Origin: Nyssa sinensis
Lineage: Eukaryota > Streptophyta > Magnoliopsida > Cornales > Nyssaceae
Assembly (NCBI GenBank): GCA_008638375.1
Contig: CM018036.1
Coordinates: 766,501-830,500 of the forward strand
Direction of reading: 5' to 3'
Length of the DNA stretch: 64,000 nucleotides
Part shown: in pieces, positions 34,703 to 47,990 of the stretch
Numbering within the stretch: the first letter of the stretch is position 1
How the letters are laid out: each line of letters opens with the position of its first letter
The notes under the pieces: generated by a model
What the model saw: only the letters and a program-made list of their open reading frames with translations
Databases searched by the model: none
Told to the model about the DNA's origin: nothing
Made by a program: the position numbers and the translations under genes

Positions 34703-37700
34703 ATGTCCAGGTTTCGGGCATTGTGGCAAGCTTCTTTGAATGCAACTAAGAAAGGTACTTTGTTGTTACCATATTATTTTTCAGAATGGTGGAAAGATGA
34801 TTTATTGTGCATATGGGGTGTGCAGGACTGCTTGGTTGTCATAAAGCTGCTCCTCATTTGTTATTTGATATGTAGTCTTGCTTCATTTAAATATTTTTAT
34901 CCGTGACTTTGTTCTTATAGTAAGTTGTATTCTTATATTATTATCTGATGTATTATTTTTAGGGGCATTGAAACATTAGTCTATCTTCTAGGGAAAATTG
35001 TGAGGCATTTAGTTATATGAAAAGTGTCATTTAACTGATATTCCAGTTGATGTGAAATTAATTTAAATCTGTGGATTATATTCTTGATAAGTAGGCTGAT
35101 TGTGAAGAGTGGGCCCCAAAGAATTATCATCTCTTCCAATGGCAAAAATGCAAGCATAATAGCACTGTTCAAGATTAGGGAAACCAAAGCTGGCAACTTT
35201 GTTAATTTTTGGAATAGGTAGATAAATATTTACTCATAAAAAAATGATAATAGTCTGGAACAGTTAGGTAGTTGCAGAACCAAGTATCAACCAATTTAAG
35301 AGAGAATGCCATAAAATATTGCTCACCCACATTTGAATGAGAAGACATCTTTCCTTTTTTTTGTGAATTTATGCAGTAGAGAAGTATTTCTTTTAACAAT
35401 ATAACTGAAAGATAATATCATGCTATATGTTCAACCAATACAAGGCTAGAAAAAGTTTTAAAAATCCATCAGTTCGCATGTCAGAATCAGGGCAGAGATG
35501 ATCACTAATATCACGGGTTGAAGCAGTCATTATGCTGGTTCGTTGTGTTGGACAACCCCCCATCACCTATCAAGCTTTCAAAATGCTGCACTATAAGTTC
35601 TCTCTCTAGTAAAAAGGTGAAGGAAGCTGCCCTGCGAATCTTTCGAAAAGAATAACACAGTTTTGATTGGTGGCTAGTAATATTTTGTACTAATTACATT
35701 AAGATAATTTTATCACTGGACATGTTTGAGCAATAAAAGACATTTACATGGGGACAATGCTTGACAGAATTTCATAAAATGACAGGCTGGATTCAAGCTT
35801 TGTCCCTCAGAAGGCATAAAGATTGAGGCGGAAATTTTTTGAAAAACTTTTTTTTATCAGAGTACTGAAATAGCCCCAAGCCTAGGAGGCTGTTTGGAAA
35901 TTCTTTAAATTGTATCAAGTCAGGACAATTCCCATTAAGTTCTCTGGTTTTTTCCTTCTCTAATTTCATTTTGTTTAGGTTTTAAATATTTTCTAGGAAT
36001 AGATGTGAACCACTATACTATTAAAAGACACTTATCAAAAGTCGAAAAGATTTAAACCAATTCATTTGTATTCTATAGAATTGATTATGGCATTTCCCAA
36101 ATAGGCCCTAAATTCTTCAATTCCAACCAAATTGAATATGTATTGTTGATCTAAAATAATAAACCTTTAATTAATTATTTTCAAGATTCATTATGATTAA
36201 ATTAAATCAGATGTAGAAATTAAAAAGCAATCAACCACTTAGAACACTTGATTTATGTGGAAAACCAAAGAATGGGAAAACTACCGTGTATGATGTGTAA
36301 TCTACTAGTAAATCAAATCAAAGCCTATCAAAGATTTAGACCAAGACACTAACCTATTTAAGTCTCATGAGTAGTCCCATTAGCTCTTGTAACCGTGGGT
36401 GCAATCTTCACTTGAATTCTTTTTGCTTGCCTTTTCAACTAGCAATGTCAGCCATGCTTCCACAATTACGATTACTGATCCATTGAGGTAAGATCTATAG
36501 TATGCAACTCCATGCAATGATTGCACGTGTATGAATGCTATGCCCTAAGAAGCACAGATACGGACACGGGGCAGCTATGTTCTAAGAAGTATGGATACGA
36601 ACACGGGACACGGATACGATACGACATGGGCACACAAACACGCTATTTCTAAAAATAGTACACTTGAATTAAAATTGACCATATAATGAAAACCTAGTGT
36701 TATTTTAATTAAAATTGGCATAAAAACACATAAATCACAAAAATATTATTAAGGTATTAAAATAACAAAGTCTTTAAATAAAAATTAAAAAATTTCTTCA
36801 TTTAATCATCAATATCTATGATTCAAATGTCCGACGCGTGTCTGGGAAGTATTCGAGAGTGTCAGTATACGACATGGACATGTGAGTTAAAATAGAGTGT
36901 CCGTGCTTCATAGGCTATGCCCTTCAAGTGCTTATCCAAGGAAACTAATTCCTCACCCTCAACAATATGGACTTAACACAAGAGTTACAGAGGACTCTGC
37001 AGAGAATGACTATACGAAAACTCCCTAATGTTTCACTTAATAACTCAAGGTGTTCAATATGACATTAGCATTAGCATTAGCATTTTAGCAACTTTCAAAA
37101 TCATTATTTATTTATTTATTAATAAGTTAAATTCAAAACAAGTTAGTAGACAAATTATTAGTCTATTATGAAAAATGAACACTTGTTTGAATGAATCAGT
37201 GCATTTGATCGAGGTCTTACACGTTTGAACAATTGCACTACTGGAATTACATTATGTCAATATAACCTTTATTGCAATCAAATGACATTGAGGTGTATTT
37301 GAACAAAGCACATTTTGAAGATGTGCATTTGAATGAGCCACAAGCACGTTCGAACAAGTGTGCCATTGTTTGGAAACTCGTTTCGCACAAAAACCCAACA
37401 TTAATCTAAGGGTTCAAAGGTCATTTTCATTAGTCAGTTTATCCTATAGTCAAAAATAAATTACTTAAGGCCATGAATACAATAAAATTCAACTTAACTA
37501 GACCTAGTGGAAGATTAAACGCTCACCAATTGTATGAATGAAGATGTATGCGTATCTATACCTTTCATTGTGCATTCTACTTTGAAGCATTGTGGATCTA
37601 CTCGAATTTCATCTTGCCACTGTAATTCAGTCTAAGTTTCATCTTGCGTTTTCAGACTAATGGGAGCATACTGCTCATGTAACTCAACTAAGCATATTTT

Positions 37701-40700
37701 AAAATGAATTGCCAACACAGAGACGGAAATATTTCTTTCGCAAACATGACTAAACCATGAATACTCAGATGTGGTTTGACCTCCACACTTTATTTTCCGG
37801 ACTTCTAATAGGACTCTATCATTATAGGTTGGATGAAGTGAAATCACATCTACTTTATCATTATAGGTTGGATGAAGTGAAATCACATCTTGAATGTTAT
37901 ATCATGGAGTTTGAAATTAAAAATTGAATTTTTTACCCTATGTTGTAACTATTTTCTTTTCTTTCGGAAAGTTTGAAGTTTTCTTGATCTCTTGTTTCAT
38001 CTTATGTGGTTCTTTTTATTGTTCTGTGTTTCTTTAATGAGCATTTGTTTTGTATTTTCAAGCTCTTTACCTTTGTGCTTCTCAAGAATATGTGTTATGC
38101 CTTCTTTGAACAAAAACTAGTTGGAGATTGGCTCCTTTTCTATTTATCTGATTTTATATGCATGACCTTCCTTTTTGTCCTTTTTCCCTATTGCCAAACT
38201 CTAGCTCTCACGTGGAATGTTGAAGACCTGATTCCTCCGAGCGAGAGATATATCTTTAACTTCAATTCAAAGGAAGAGCTAAAGAAGTGGCACTTGTATT
38301 CAGATTCTGAGTATGGAGGTGAGTATATACTCAATTTTGATGTCTTGGTTGCATGAAGATATATATTATTATCAGAAGAAGCACGGACACTCTATTTTGG
38401 CTCACGTGTCCGTGTCGGACACCGACACTCTCGGACACGTGTCCAGACACTTGAATCATGGATGTTGACGATTAAATGAAAAAATTCTTTAATTTTTATT
38501 TAATGACTTTGTTATTTTAATAATATTTTTTAAATTTGTACGTTTTTATGCCAAGGTTAATTGAAATAATATTAGGTTTTTATTATATAGTCATATAAAA
38601 AATATAAAAAGATTATATATATTTAATGTGTCCCTAACGTGTTCATGTCCTACTTTTTTGAGAAATAATGTGTCCGTGTCGTGTCGTATCTGTGTCTCGT
38701 GTTCGTATCCGTGCTTCTTAGTTATTATCCACTGCCAACCTAACAAAGAGCATGAAATCTATAGTGTACACCTCAGTTTTATATCTTCTTCTTTTGTTTG
38801 ATAGGTAAATGGTCCCTGGGGTAGGTGTTGAACCTGGGACCTTGCGGATATTACTCAAGCTTTTCCCAACTCATGCAACCCGAAGGGTTCACCTCAGATT
38901 TATATCTTTTTTACATTTTGAATATATTTTGCCCCAGCTTCATTTATTGTCAGTGTTCTAAAACGCGGAAGTATAAAGGCGTTTGACCCTTTAGGAGGCG
39001 AATTGTAAGCCTCAAGCATTGAGGTGTAAGGCACGTAAGCTTTTTGAGACTTAATTTTTGTAGGAAATATAAATAAATATTATTATTAGTCAAAATTGAA
39101 GAATTTCTATTATTTTGATAGTTGAACAATCATTGCAATTTCAAAATGTTAAGATTTGCCTTATATTTTGAATAGTCTTCTTTTTAAAAAGCATTACTTT
39201 GAAAATATTTCTATACCTAAAAATTCATGTGACAACACTTTTAGCTTATTTTCTCTCTTTGCTGGTTGGAGAAGAAAAAGATCCAATGCCATGTGAAAGT
39301 CATAAGAGAGTATAACTATGTATGTAAAATTCTTTCAATTAGGTTCTATTGATATGAAGCAATATGAAAGTTTATTAAAAAAGAAAATGAATGATTTTGG
39401 GGGTTCCCTTATTCTTTTGTGTCAATCTTAATGGAAATAAGGGTTTGTATTCTTTTCAATTTCTTTGAAAACAAAGTTAATCCTAAAAAGCATTTTGGAT
39501 ATGCAAAATGTGTTCAAAGAGTTGCTTTTGATTCTCCTCGAGGTTGAAGCGTATGCTTTTTAGAATCATGGCTTTTCTTTGAAAGCTTCAAGGTGTTTCA
39601 ATAACTCCTCGCTTCAGGGAGAGCCTTCACAAATTACTTTTAAAAAAAAGGCGAGCCTTCACAAAGATTTTAATACACTGGTAACCTATCAAAAGTTATA
39701 TATTTTGAAACACTGGTCACAAACATGCAAACAAAAAGTTCAGTGACATATTTTATTATCTGGGTTTATAAAACTTCTTGTCCTGAATTTGCTTTTTTCA
39801 TTTTTTCCCTGCATGATGCAAATTGGTTTAGATTTGATGATTGTGCAATAATTGTTGAAGTAAAGATTAATATGTTTGTCAATGGTTAATTACTTTTCAG
39901 GTTTGTCCTCAGCTTCTCTGGAAATCGCAGATGCTGGGAATGGACTAAGTGGTATCGATTCAACACCTATTTAGTTTTGGTATTAATATTTTCATGTAAT
40001 TTCCATATATTTTTGCTCCGAACACCACTCTTTTTGTTATATGAATATGAAACTAAAATCTTCCTGATATAATGATCAAGAAACTACACTCCAAGTTGTG
40101 GTTTCAAAACTTTAATGAAATGCACATGTTTGGTCTAGTTTTTTTACCTTTTTTCCTTGAAAAACTCAATTTATTACTGTCTTATTTTTGATGGATTCTG
40201 AAAACCTGTAAGCTGGAAATGTATCAAACTTTATCTTATGGCAATCATTTTGTTGTCCTGGGAGTGATTGGTATTGGCTTAAGATACTTGGATCAGTTTA
40301 GCATTTCTTAAGGCCTCTGGAGTGCAGGAACCAGTTGTGAGGTTGTCATGAATCACAATATCTGTCTGCATGAACTTATTTTGTTTAAATAAATGTTCTT
40401 ATATTTATGTGGTAATTTTGAAGTTTAATTTTAATGACCTCTTTCTTCATTGCCCATTTGTGAAGGAAGTATGGGATTTATTGCTTTCTTTGTTTGGACG
40501 TAGTTGGGGAGTTTTTGAAAGGGTTTAGGGGGTGGTGGGAGAAATAGAAAGAGAAAGCGAAAGGTTTGGAGGATTACCCCTGTTCTATGAAGCACAAACA
40601 TTCTATTTTAGCTTACTTGTTCATGTCAGACACGTGTTATGGACATGCTTGGTTTCTTGGTCGTGATACCACTCAACTAAAACCTCTTTTTATCACACAA

Positions 40701-43700
40701 AACATAGTAAAAATGACACTGCAGGCATTCTGAAATTGAGAATCTTATAAATCCAAATTGGCTATTAAATTTTGCATCATCCACTATATCTCTATCCTTT
40801 AATTAAACTGAAATCTTGATGCTTTTGACTTCTGAAATGTTGATTACTTCCTACCCGTTTGATAGGAATTTTTTCGGGCAATCTTTCTTTGGATGTAACT
40901 GCGGGTTCAAAATGGAACATCTCCCGGAGTGGCTTTTGTGGAATGCGGTCTAAGAAGGTGAACAATATTTCCAGCATTCTTGCAGTTCGAGTCAGAAGTG
41001 ACTGTGGATGGTTCTGTTCATGTTTGAATTCAGCTTATGACATTAGTACTTGTAATGTCCATTTTACATGCTTAATGCAAATGGTGTTCCAACTAAGTCT
41101 TGAAAAAATATTAATGTTAGGATGGTCTAATGTTACCTAAAACACATATCATTCTGGTATGTAGAATGGGAATGGGATCGCAATACATTACATACTTCAA
41201 ATGCGGTACGATAGGGGTAGGGTTATGTAGATGACATAGATGAAATATAATGGGGTAGGTCTTAACTGCAAGAGTGTTTTCTTCTTTTCACCCAATGATG
41301 AGGAATGAGAATTCATGTCATTGAAGTATAAAAGTTTTTCATATAATTATAGAAATTTATTATATTAGAATGAAACATATAAAGTATTGAACTAAATTTA
41401 CCTACTTATGTTGATTTTTTGATTTGTAGTAGTCTTTTTCTATTACTTATTTTTAGGAGGAAGCTTAAGGAAAAAGTAGGAAGGAGTTTCTTGAATCGCT
41501 AAATTTGGTGTTCCGGAAAGCAAGTTTTCCATGTTTTGGAACGTGTATACCAAAATGGAAATCACTAAGGTATTAGTATTTTCTGGTAACTATGGGATTG
41601 TCAACCAGCTTTCCCAATGATCCAGCTCAATTACCCTGTAGTGGCTTCGCTAATTGATATCAAATTGATGCTGTGAAGAAGCTCAGATTTATAGCTCCAT
41701 CTCACTATTGGATCTAGGAGAGGAACTTGGAATTTATATGCATAAGATATTTATGCTGGCTTGGTTCCCCCTTCCTTTTTCTTATTTATGGTTTGGTTTT
41801 CAAGCATATTCCTTGTGTGAATATCCAATCTATTATTTTCCCTACTTTGTACTGTATTGGATCCTAAATATGTTTTCTTCTGGCTAATGACTTATTATTA
41901 AATGCTATGGGGTTGGCGTTGAAGGACTCCTGTTTAGAGGTCAGGAATTCAAACCTCTTTAAGGAGCTAATGACTCTTATCGGGATGGCCAGCACATTGG
42001 GTGAAGGATGGGCAAGGGTTCGGCTTTGGATTAAGGATTGTTTTGTTGTTTGCTAAAGAGAAAAAGGAAAGAAGCTAAGAATTATTGAGAAAGAAAAAAC
42101 CTTATGATTTATTTTGATCTGCGAGTGTTTCCAGCTGATCAATTGTTAGTTTTTTTTTTTAATAATATTTTTTGGTTTAAGCAGAGTTTCACTTGATTCC
42201 ATTTCCATGGAGACTTTTTTACAGTAGTATCTTGAATAATTTACCCTTCCCTTTCCTACCAAAAAACTTTGCCTCTTCCCTTGGGGGGTTGAAACTCAAA
42301 TGAGCTCATTTTCTACTATGTTACAGTATGGAGCGCTCCAGCATGGGATGATATATTTCCACATGCTAGCACCAGAGTCCCACCCCCCACCCCCCAATTC
42401 TCTTCCCTCCAGTCATGATGTTTTTACTTATTGGAGACTTGAGTTGGCATGGCAATGTCTTTCCTTACTAATTTGTGATTTTTTGCAGTTTGATGGTTTC
42501 ATTGATTTGGATCCATATGACACAATAGCTCTGAAACTTAAAGGAGACGGGCAGATGTTACATATCTACTGTGAGTTTTCTATCCTCTGTTATGGAAGAA
42601 AAGGATAATGGAAAAGCAAGCACCAGTTGTTCTTCTTTTGCTGTAGCTTTTTCTCTAAATATCTAGGTGATATGAGACTCGTTTTCATTGAACCTTTATA
42701 AAATTTTGATGCAGATTTATACAGAGAATTGGGTAAATTCACCTGGACAACAGGAAGATAATTCATGGCAAGCTTTCGTTTTTGTACCCAAAGACAACTG
42801 GTATATAGCAAAGGCAAGTTCCCTGCCCCTCTAACTCGTTTGTATAGAGCAATGACATCACAAACTCAGCTGCCATATGTTGCCATAAATCTTGAATGTA
42901 GCTGAGAATTAATGGCAGTATAAAAAGGGTAAAAAAAAAGGAAAAGAAAAAGACAAGCGTTTGATTCAAAAGCTGCACACAACCCAAGAATACATTGACT
43001 TAATGTTTCTTTTATATTGACCTGATATTGTTGATCAACTAATGACTCTCACTTGTGTATGAGATTTACTACTCAAGATGGAGCCTAATGTGTGAGATGA
43101 TTTGTTTGCTATCTAATGGAAATAACTTTTGTGGAGGATAACCGAACTTCATTAGTACTGACTAGTTGACTGCAACAAGACTGATTATTTAGCAAAATCA
43201 GCCAACCGATAGAAGTTTTTGCGTGTAAACATGAAAATCTGGCACGTTCAACTTATGAGAAATACTGCTGCTGCCTAGTGCACTGAGCAATATTCTCATG
43301 TGACTCGAATACAAACTTTGTGATTTAAATTATGTTATCATCATTGTGAAATTTGCATGTTATTGAGTTGAATATGCTATTGAAATTTTGAGTGATAATT
43401 GAGATACAATGTTGTTTACCGAGAAGAGGTCAGTCAGTAATTTCTGCTGGATAATGAATTATCATGTTGACAGAAGGTTAAATGCGATTACAACCCCCCC
43501 CCCCCCCCCCCCCCCCCAAAAAAAACAAAAAAAAAAAAAAAAAATCTTTAACATCCTTTTGCATGGTTTCATCCTAGAAGAGGAGGGAGGGCACATGTTA
43601 CCAGAGTGAATATGGTCTCCACCACACTTAAATAACACTAGCTAGTACATGAGAGTGTATACCCTGATCCTTCTGTCTATCAATAACTGCATGCCTTGCA

Positions 43701-44116
43701 TGATAAAAGAACAAATTATTGAACTTGCATATGAATTAAAAGTTTATGTTTGTGTATCTGTTGCTTGATTTGCTTCCTTGGGACATGGTTGACATTTCCC
43801 AGATCTGAGAAAGTAAAGCAATGTGACACTTTTTGATACTTATCATGTACTCGTAGAGTTTTCTGGAAATTTATGTTTGAACTATTTGGTTTTGTGTTTG
43901 AAAACTGCAATAATGGGGCTTTTACAGATTCCTCTGGCTCGATATCTACCAACATGGAGAGGGAACGTTATAGATGCTGAGTTGGAAATGAATCCATCTC
44001 GAGTTGTTGGCATGTCTCTATCTGTCAATGCTGAAGGTGGAGTCCCAGGTGCTAGGTCTGGCCCAGGTGATTTCCAATTGGAAATTGATTGGATCAAAGC
44101 ATTAAGAACACAGTGA
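34703..44116 (+). CDS. CIA30 family complex I assembly protein (seven coding exons, one +1 frameshift)
   Basis: Homologue of NDUFAF1/CIA30, which acts in assembly of mitochondrial NADH:ubiquinone oxidoreductase. Coding exons: 34703-34754, 38205-38318, 39901-39951, 40866-40957, 42489-42570, 42715-42813, 43928-44116. They join in phase except exon 5, which is 82 bases long where 81 are needed. The protein starts [17 protein letters not shown] and continues [116 protein letters not shown] and [15 protein letters not shown]. About 225 residues would be usual. In exon 5, gacgggCagatgt (C at about 42552) breaks the frame just where the family has G-D-G-R-C-Y-I-S-T; without that C the frame continues. 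The last intron has a GC donor. Confidence 0.93.
34755..38204 (+). other. CIA30 intron 1, 3.45 kb
   Basis: Donor gtactt, acceptor actctag. Besides the hAT MITE at 36545-36913 it holds a 39-bp tandem duplication at 37817-37889 (atcattataggttggatga unit, two copies) and a TAG-CAT trinucleotide-type run (cattagcattagcattagc) at about 37063-37085. The rest is AT-rich intron. Confidence 0.75.
36545..36913. mobile_element. hAT-type MITE, copy 1, with perfect 8-bp target duplication
   Basis: The ends are CTAAGAAGCAC and GTGCTTCATAG, inverted repeats. They are flanked on both sides by gctatgcc (36537-36544 and 36914-36921). The 8-bp duplication marks the hAT superfamily. The left end is partly duplicated (a second ctaagaagtatggatacg at about 36584). 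No coding capacity. Confidence 0.93.
38374..38721. mobile_element. hAT-type MITE, copy 2, opposite orientation, 8-bp target duplication
   Basis: The same family as 36545-36913, but its left end (gaagcacggacactctatttt) matches the reverse complement of the right end of copy 1. The ends are AGAAGAAGCAC and GTGCTTCTTAG. Both flanks are ttattatc (38366-38373 and 38722-38729). It lies in CIA30 intron 2, 55 bases after exon 2. Confidence 0.93.
38951..39680. mobile_element. Non-autonomous DNA transposon with CAGTGT...ACACTG ends
   Basis: Begins CAGTGTTCTAAAAC and ends GATTTTAATACACTG, imperfect inverted repeats. Subterminal aggcg/gcgag and cttcaag/cctcaag units (tttaggaggcgaattgt, aaaggcgagccttcac) are the kind seen in common plant foldback and hAT/MULE-like elements. 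No target duplication could be made out. Located in CIA30 intron 2. Confidence 0.55.
40585..40650. mobile_element. Truncated third copy of the hAT MITE family
   Basis: CTATGAAGCACAAACATTCT and the following about 45 bases match one end of the MITEs at 36545 and 38374 with several changes. The other end is missing. It lies in CIA30 intron 3. Confidence 0.7.
41905..42070 (+). mobile_element. Possible SINE-like sequence in CIA30 intron 4
   Basis: ggttggcgttgaaggact resembles a tRNA box A and ggaattcaaacctc a degraded box B, about 35 bases apart. An A-rich tail follows. No flanking duplication was found, so this is tentative. Confidence 0.3.
42814..43927 (+). other. CIA30 intron 6, GC-AG intron
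   Basis: Exon 6 ends ATAGCAAAG and the intron begins gcaagt, a textbook GC donor (AAG|GCAAGT) with strong match at all other positions. The acceptor is ttttacag. The frame joins cleanly (IAK to IPLARYL). It holds a C23-A-rich tract at about 43494-43543. Confidence 0.88.
43494..43543. repeat. Long C homopolymer followed by A-rich run
   Basis: About 23 consecutive C's then about 26 mostly A residues. Similar C-tracts occur at about 9345-9362 and 54724-54750, and a G-tract at 15977-15992. Their lengths are probably unreliable. Confidence 0.9.
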
Positions 44117-46767
44117 GTTGTAGTAAAGTACTTCAAAAAAGAATGGAAAATAACTGTATCGAAGCCTTGAATGTAGTTTGGATATACATTGTTCTTTCCT
44201 TACTGTAGGGTAAAAAAAATGTGTACTTGGTTAACATGGCAACTTAGATATGCACTTAAAATTTTGTTGGTTTATTTGGTGTGTCAAGGGGTTGAATTTG
44301 TTTTTTTTTTTTTCGTTCAATACAAATGTGATCTGAAAACGATAACATTTGCAATTTTTCTTGTTAAATCCAATACCCTGAAGCATCTGAATTTTGATTA
44401 ATTTTTCTTACATGCACACCTGTACCATATGCATTCATCATGTCTGCAATTTTTCTCTACAAACTTGTCTAGATCGGATTCAAATTCTTCAAGTTTGGTT
44501 TTAGTTGCTTGTGGCAAATTAAGTTTCCATATCCGGTCATTATTCATTAGCTTCCATATTTCGCAGGCAGCTCCAAAGCTCTCTTTTCTTTATCGCAGCA
44601 TGAGTGACCCCCTATTGGGGGTTGTATTGTAGATGTTGCTCCCTGTTGCAAGAAAGGTAAGAACACCTCAACACACTGCACTTTCGTATTCATGTGTTCC
44701 AATGTCTTACTCTTTTAGGACCGAAAGGAAAAGAATGCATCCTCTTGGTGCCATTCCTCCATGGTTCATGCCACCTCTAATTTTTGGCATCTTCCATCAT
44801 AATCCCATACCAATCAGGGTGTGGCAGACATGGGCGACATTGCCATGGCATGGAAAGTGTGCTTGCCCATTTAGATATCATTATTTGCGGGCACGAAGAC
44901 CACATCATTGCTATAATCCTGTAGCTTGATTTTTGATACCACTGTTGCATGCTATTGAACATTTACATATATATATATATACATGTATGTATTAATAGCG
45001 TGCATGGCTCAAAGCTTTGAATCAAAGCTTGAAGTTATGGCGTCAACACATGTTGTAGCAGTAGGACCTACAAAAACTGACTGATTATCGGATGGTTGAT
45101 TAGATACTGAGAACTGATATGAGAAAAAAGACATTTCCAATTTGTGCATCAAGTCCAAACAGAAATAGAAAGGTTTTCACTTTTAAACGGTGCTCAGATT
45201 ACAACCCCGTGACAGTTGGTCATTCTTACATTCATTCCCTCTTCACCATTTTCCGTTCTCTTAAGACTTTGTGGGTCCCTTTCCTTCTTTGGTTGGACAA
45301 CCCCAGTGACCTTAGTGGGTTTTTTTGGTAGATGACGTGGACAAAGTAGTACCAAACGCATTCAATGATTCTTTTGGTTTTGCACTTTGATCATGGTCCC
45401 CAAGCTGAAGGACAACACTCAAGACCAACTGTTTCTCGAAAATACACATGTAGCCGACACGCCTAGTAAGTAACTACGAATTAAACATACATTTCGAGAT
45501 GGGATGATTTAAATTATTTTTTGTACACGATAGACCAGCGTTCAAAGCTAATGTGATATCCATACACACTTAGAATAGTTATTATTCCCTTATTGTTGGA
45601 TTTAAAAAAAATATTGTGAATTATTTAATTTGTTTCAATATTATGTATTTATAAAAAATATATATAATATTTCAAAGAATAATATGTAGTTTCAAATTTA
45701 GTATGAGAAATCACTTTTTATCTAGATGTGTTTAAACTATAATTTGCTACATAGTATATATGTAATGCGCATGTATTTTTAATGTGTCTAAATTACAATT
45801 TATTACATAGTATATATGTCATGCATATACATTTTTAATTTTATTTAATTTTATTTTTTAATTAAAATTAAATAGTCACATGATATATATATATATATAT
45901 ATATATATGATTGTATGCGTGACATATCAAGATTGTAACATGTACATAAGTAAGAGAAAATTTTTCTTATCCGATTTGTAGTCTAAGCATTGTCTTATCA
46001 AAAATACACATATTTAGCCGACATGTCTAGCCCCCAAAAATTTTAAAATTTGATTTTTGTTTATTGATTATTTGTGTGAATTTTTTTTAAAAAATTAACC
46101 TTCTAAATTTTTTGTATTTTTATAAAAATTTTCTTTAAATTTTATTTTCCCTCATCCTAAGTTGTATTTTTTGGATCCACCATCAAAGGAACTTATTTTA
46201 ATAAATAAAGTTTACAATTTTTTTTTATAGTAAATATGATTTATAAATGTATAAAAGCAATTTATTAATTTGATTTTACTCTTTAACAATTTGAAGAGTG
46301 TCAATAACATGTCACTATGTGTTTGTGTGTGGTAGTGGGGTGAGTTTACATGTGTATGTATGTATATATTACATTTCAACATGTGCATTGAAGATTGATT
46401 ATGTTAGTTAATTTTAATATGTTAAAACATTTAGTTGATTGATTAATTATAATTTATATATTATAATAAGTCTCAATGTGACGGTGAGGATGTCGGCTGC
46501 CGGCTGGCTCCAGTCATATAAGAGAGAGGCACGTGATTTCGAGGACCTTCCAATCCATCACGTGGGCTTCCGGAGCCTTCCGAGTTTGGACCACATGCCT
46601 TTTCCTATTAATTGCCAACGCACGTCACATAGGAATTGTGGCAGTGTAAAGTGAACTACTGTTGCCGGAAAGTAATGTATCGCTTTTAATGGTCCCACCC
46701 ACCCATCACAACTTGCCCAAAGGACCCACTAACCTGCACCGTTGATTTCATACATGCAAGTCTTCAA

Positions 46768-46804
<37 letters not shown>

Positions 46805-47942
46805 AAATAAATTTGATGTGTACGTACAATTAATAATATTGAAATAGTTTTAATCTATATCTCATTAAAAAATATGTAACATTCATCTTTTAATAATTAA
46901 TATTAATTAATAAATTTCTTAAACAATTAATTTCATCTTTTGTTGAATATTTTTTTATGTTGTATTTTCAATTGAATTTAGTAATTTTATCTTAATATAC
47001 TTATCAATTATCACATATAATATATATGTATATATTTGAGGATTTTGTCAATTGGTTTTTCTTAGGATCTGTTAAGGAAATGTTAAAATTGATTTTATAA
47101 AATATAAATAAATAAATTTTAAATTTTTTATTGTTTAGTAAATATATTTTAATAATATATTAGTTCATATCTGATTTTAAAAATATTTAAAATCTAAATA
47201 AACTCAAATAAAAAATAAACTAGTTTTTTTTTTTTAAATTTAAATAAGTTAATAAGAATAGTTCTAATTTGAAGAATTTTTAAATAATTTTTTGAATTTG
47301 TATTACACTTTATGTTTTATTTAATTTTTTATTTTTCAAAACATTTTCTCTAATAAGATAAGACAGATCTCATAAATTGTAAAAGACAGATCGAAAACGT
47401 TTGCTTAAATGAACTTTTATGGTTTTGTATATGAAGCACACGACTGTTAAGTGTATATATAAACACGTGAATTGAAGGTTTGATGTGTTAGTTGTACCTA
47501 ATATTTTATTTTCTTTTTAAGAGTTATGAATTTTGAAGTGAATTTAGTGAGTTTAAGTTTTTTATATTGTAAAAAAAAAAAAAAAAATTGTTGTTGAAAA
47601 AAAGAAGTATATATATATATATGAGTGTGTATAGCTATAGATATATATATATTAAATTTGCACATTTCTTGCATTCTGGTGGGAATTCAGTTAATTTCCA
47701 AAAAGAACTAGGCGGATTTCTAACAGTAGGCCTTCAATTTTTTTAATGTTTACAATATTTTAATGAGATATAACCTATTCATCACAGAGGTTTCACCCTG
47801 GTCAGTGGTCCCTCACATTGCCGTCAAAAAAGACCTACAGTTAATATAGAACTTTCTGGACGTACATCCGAAAATATCAACCTTATCCCTCAATCTCTAC
47901 CGTCCATGTTAACTATCCTTATCTAGCAGTCCATAATATACG

Positions 47943-47990
<48 letters not shown>

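Noticed and set aside
38800..38900. tRNA-like or SINE sequence (gttgaacctgggacctt)
   Set aside because: It resembles a degraded B box on one strand only; no A box, tail or target duplication found.
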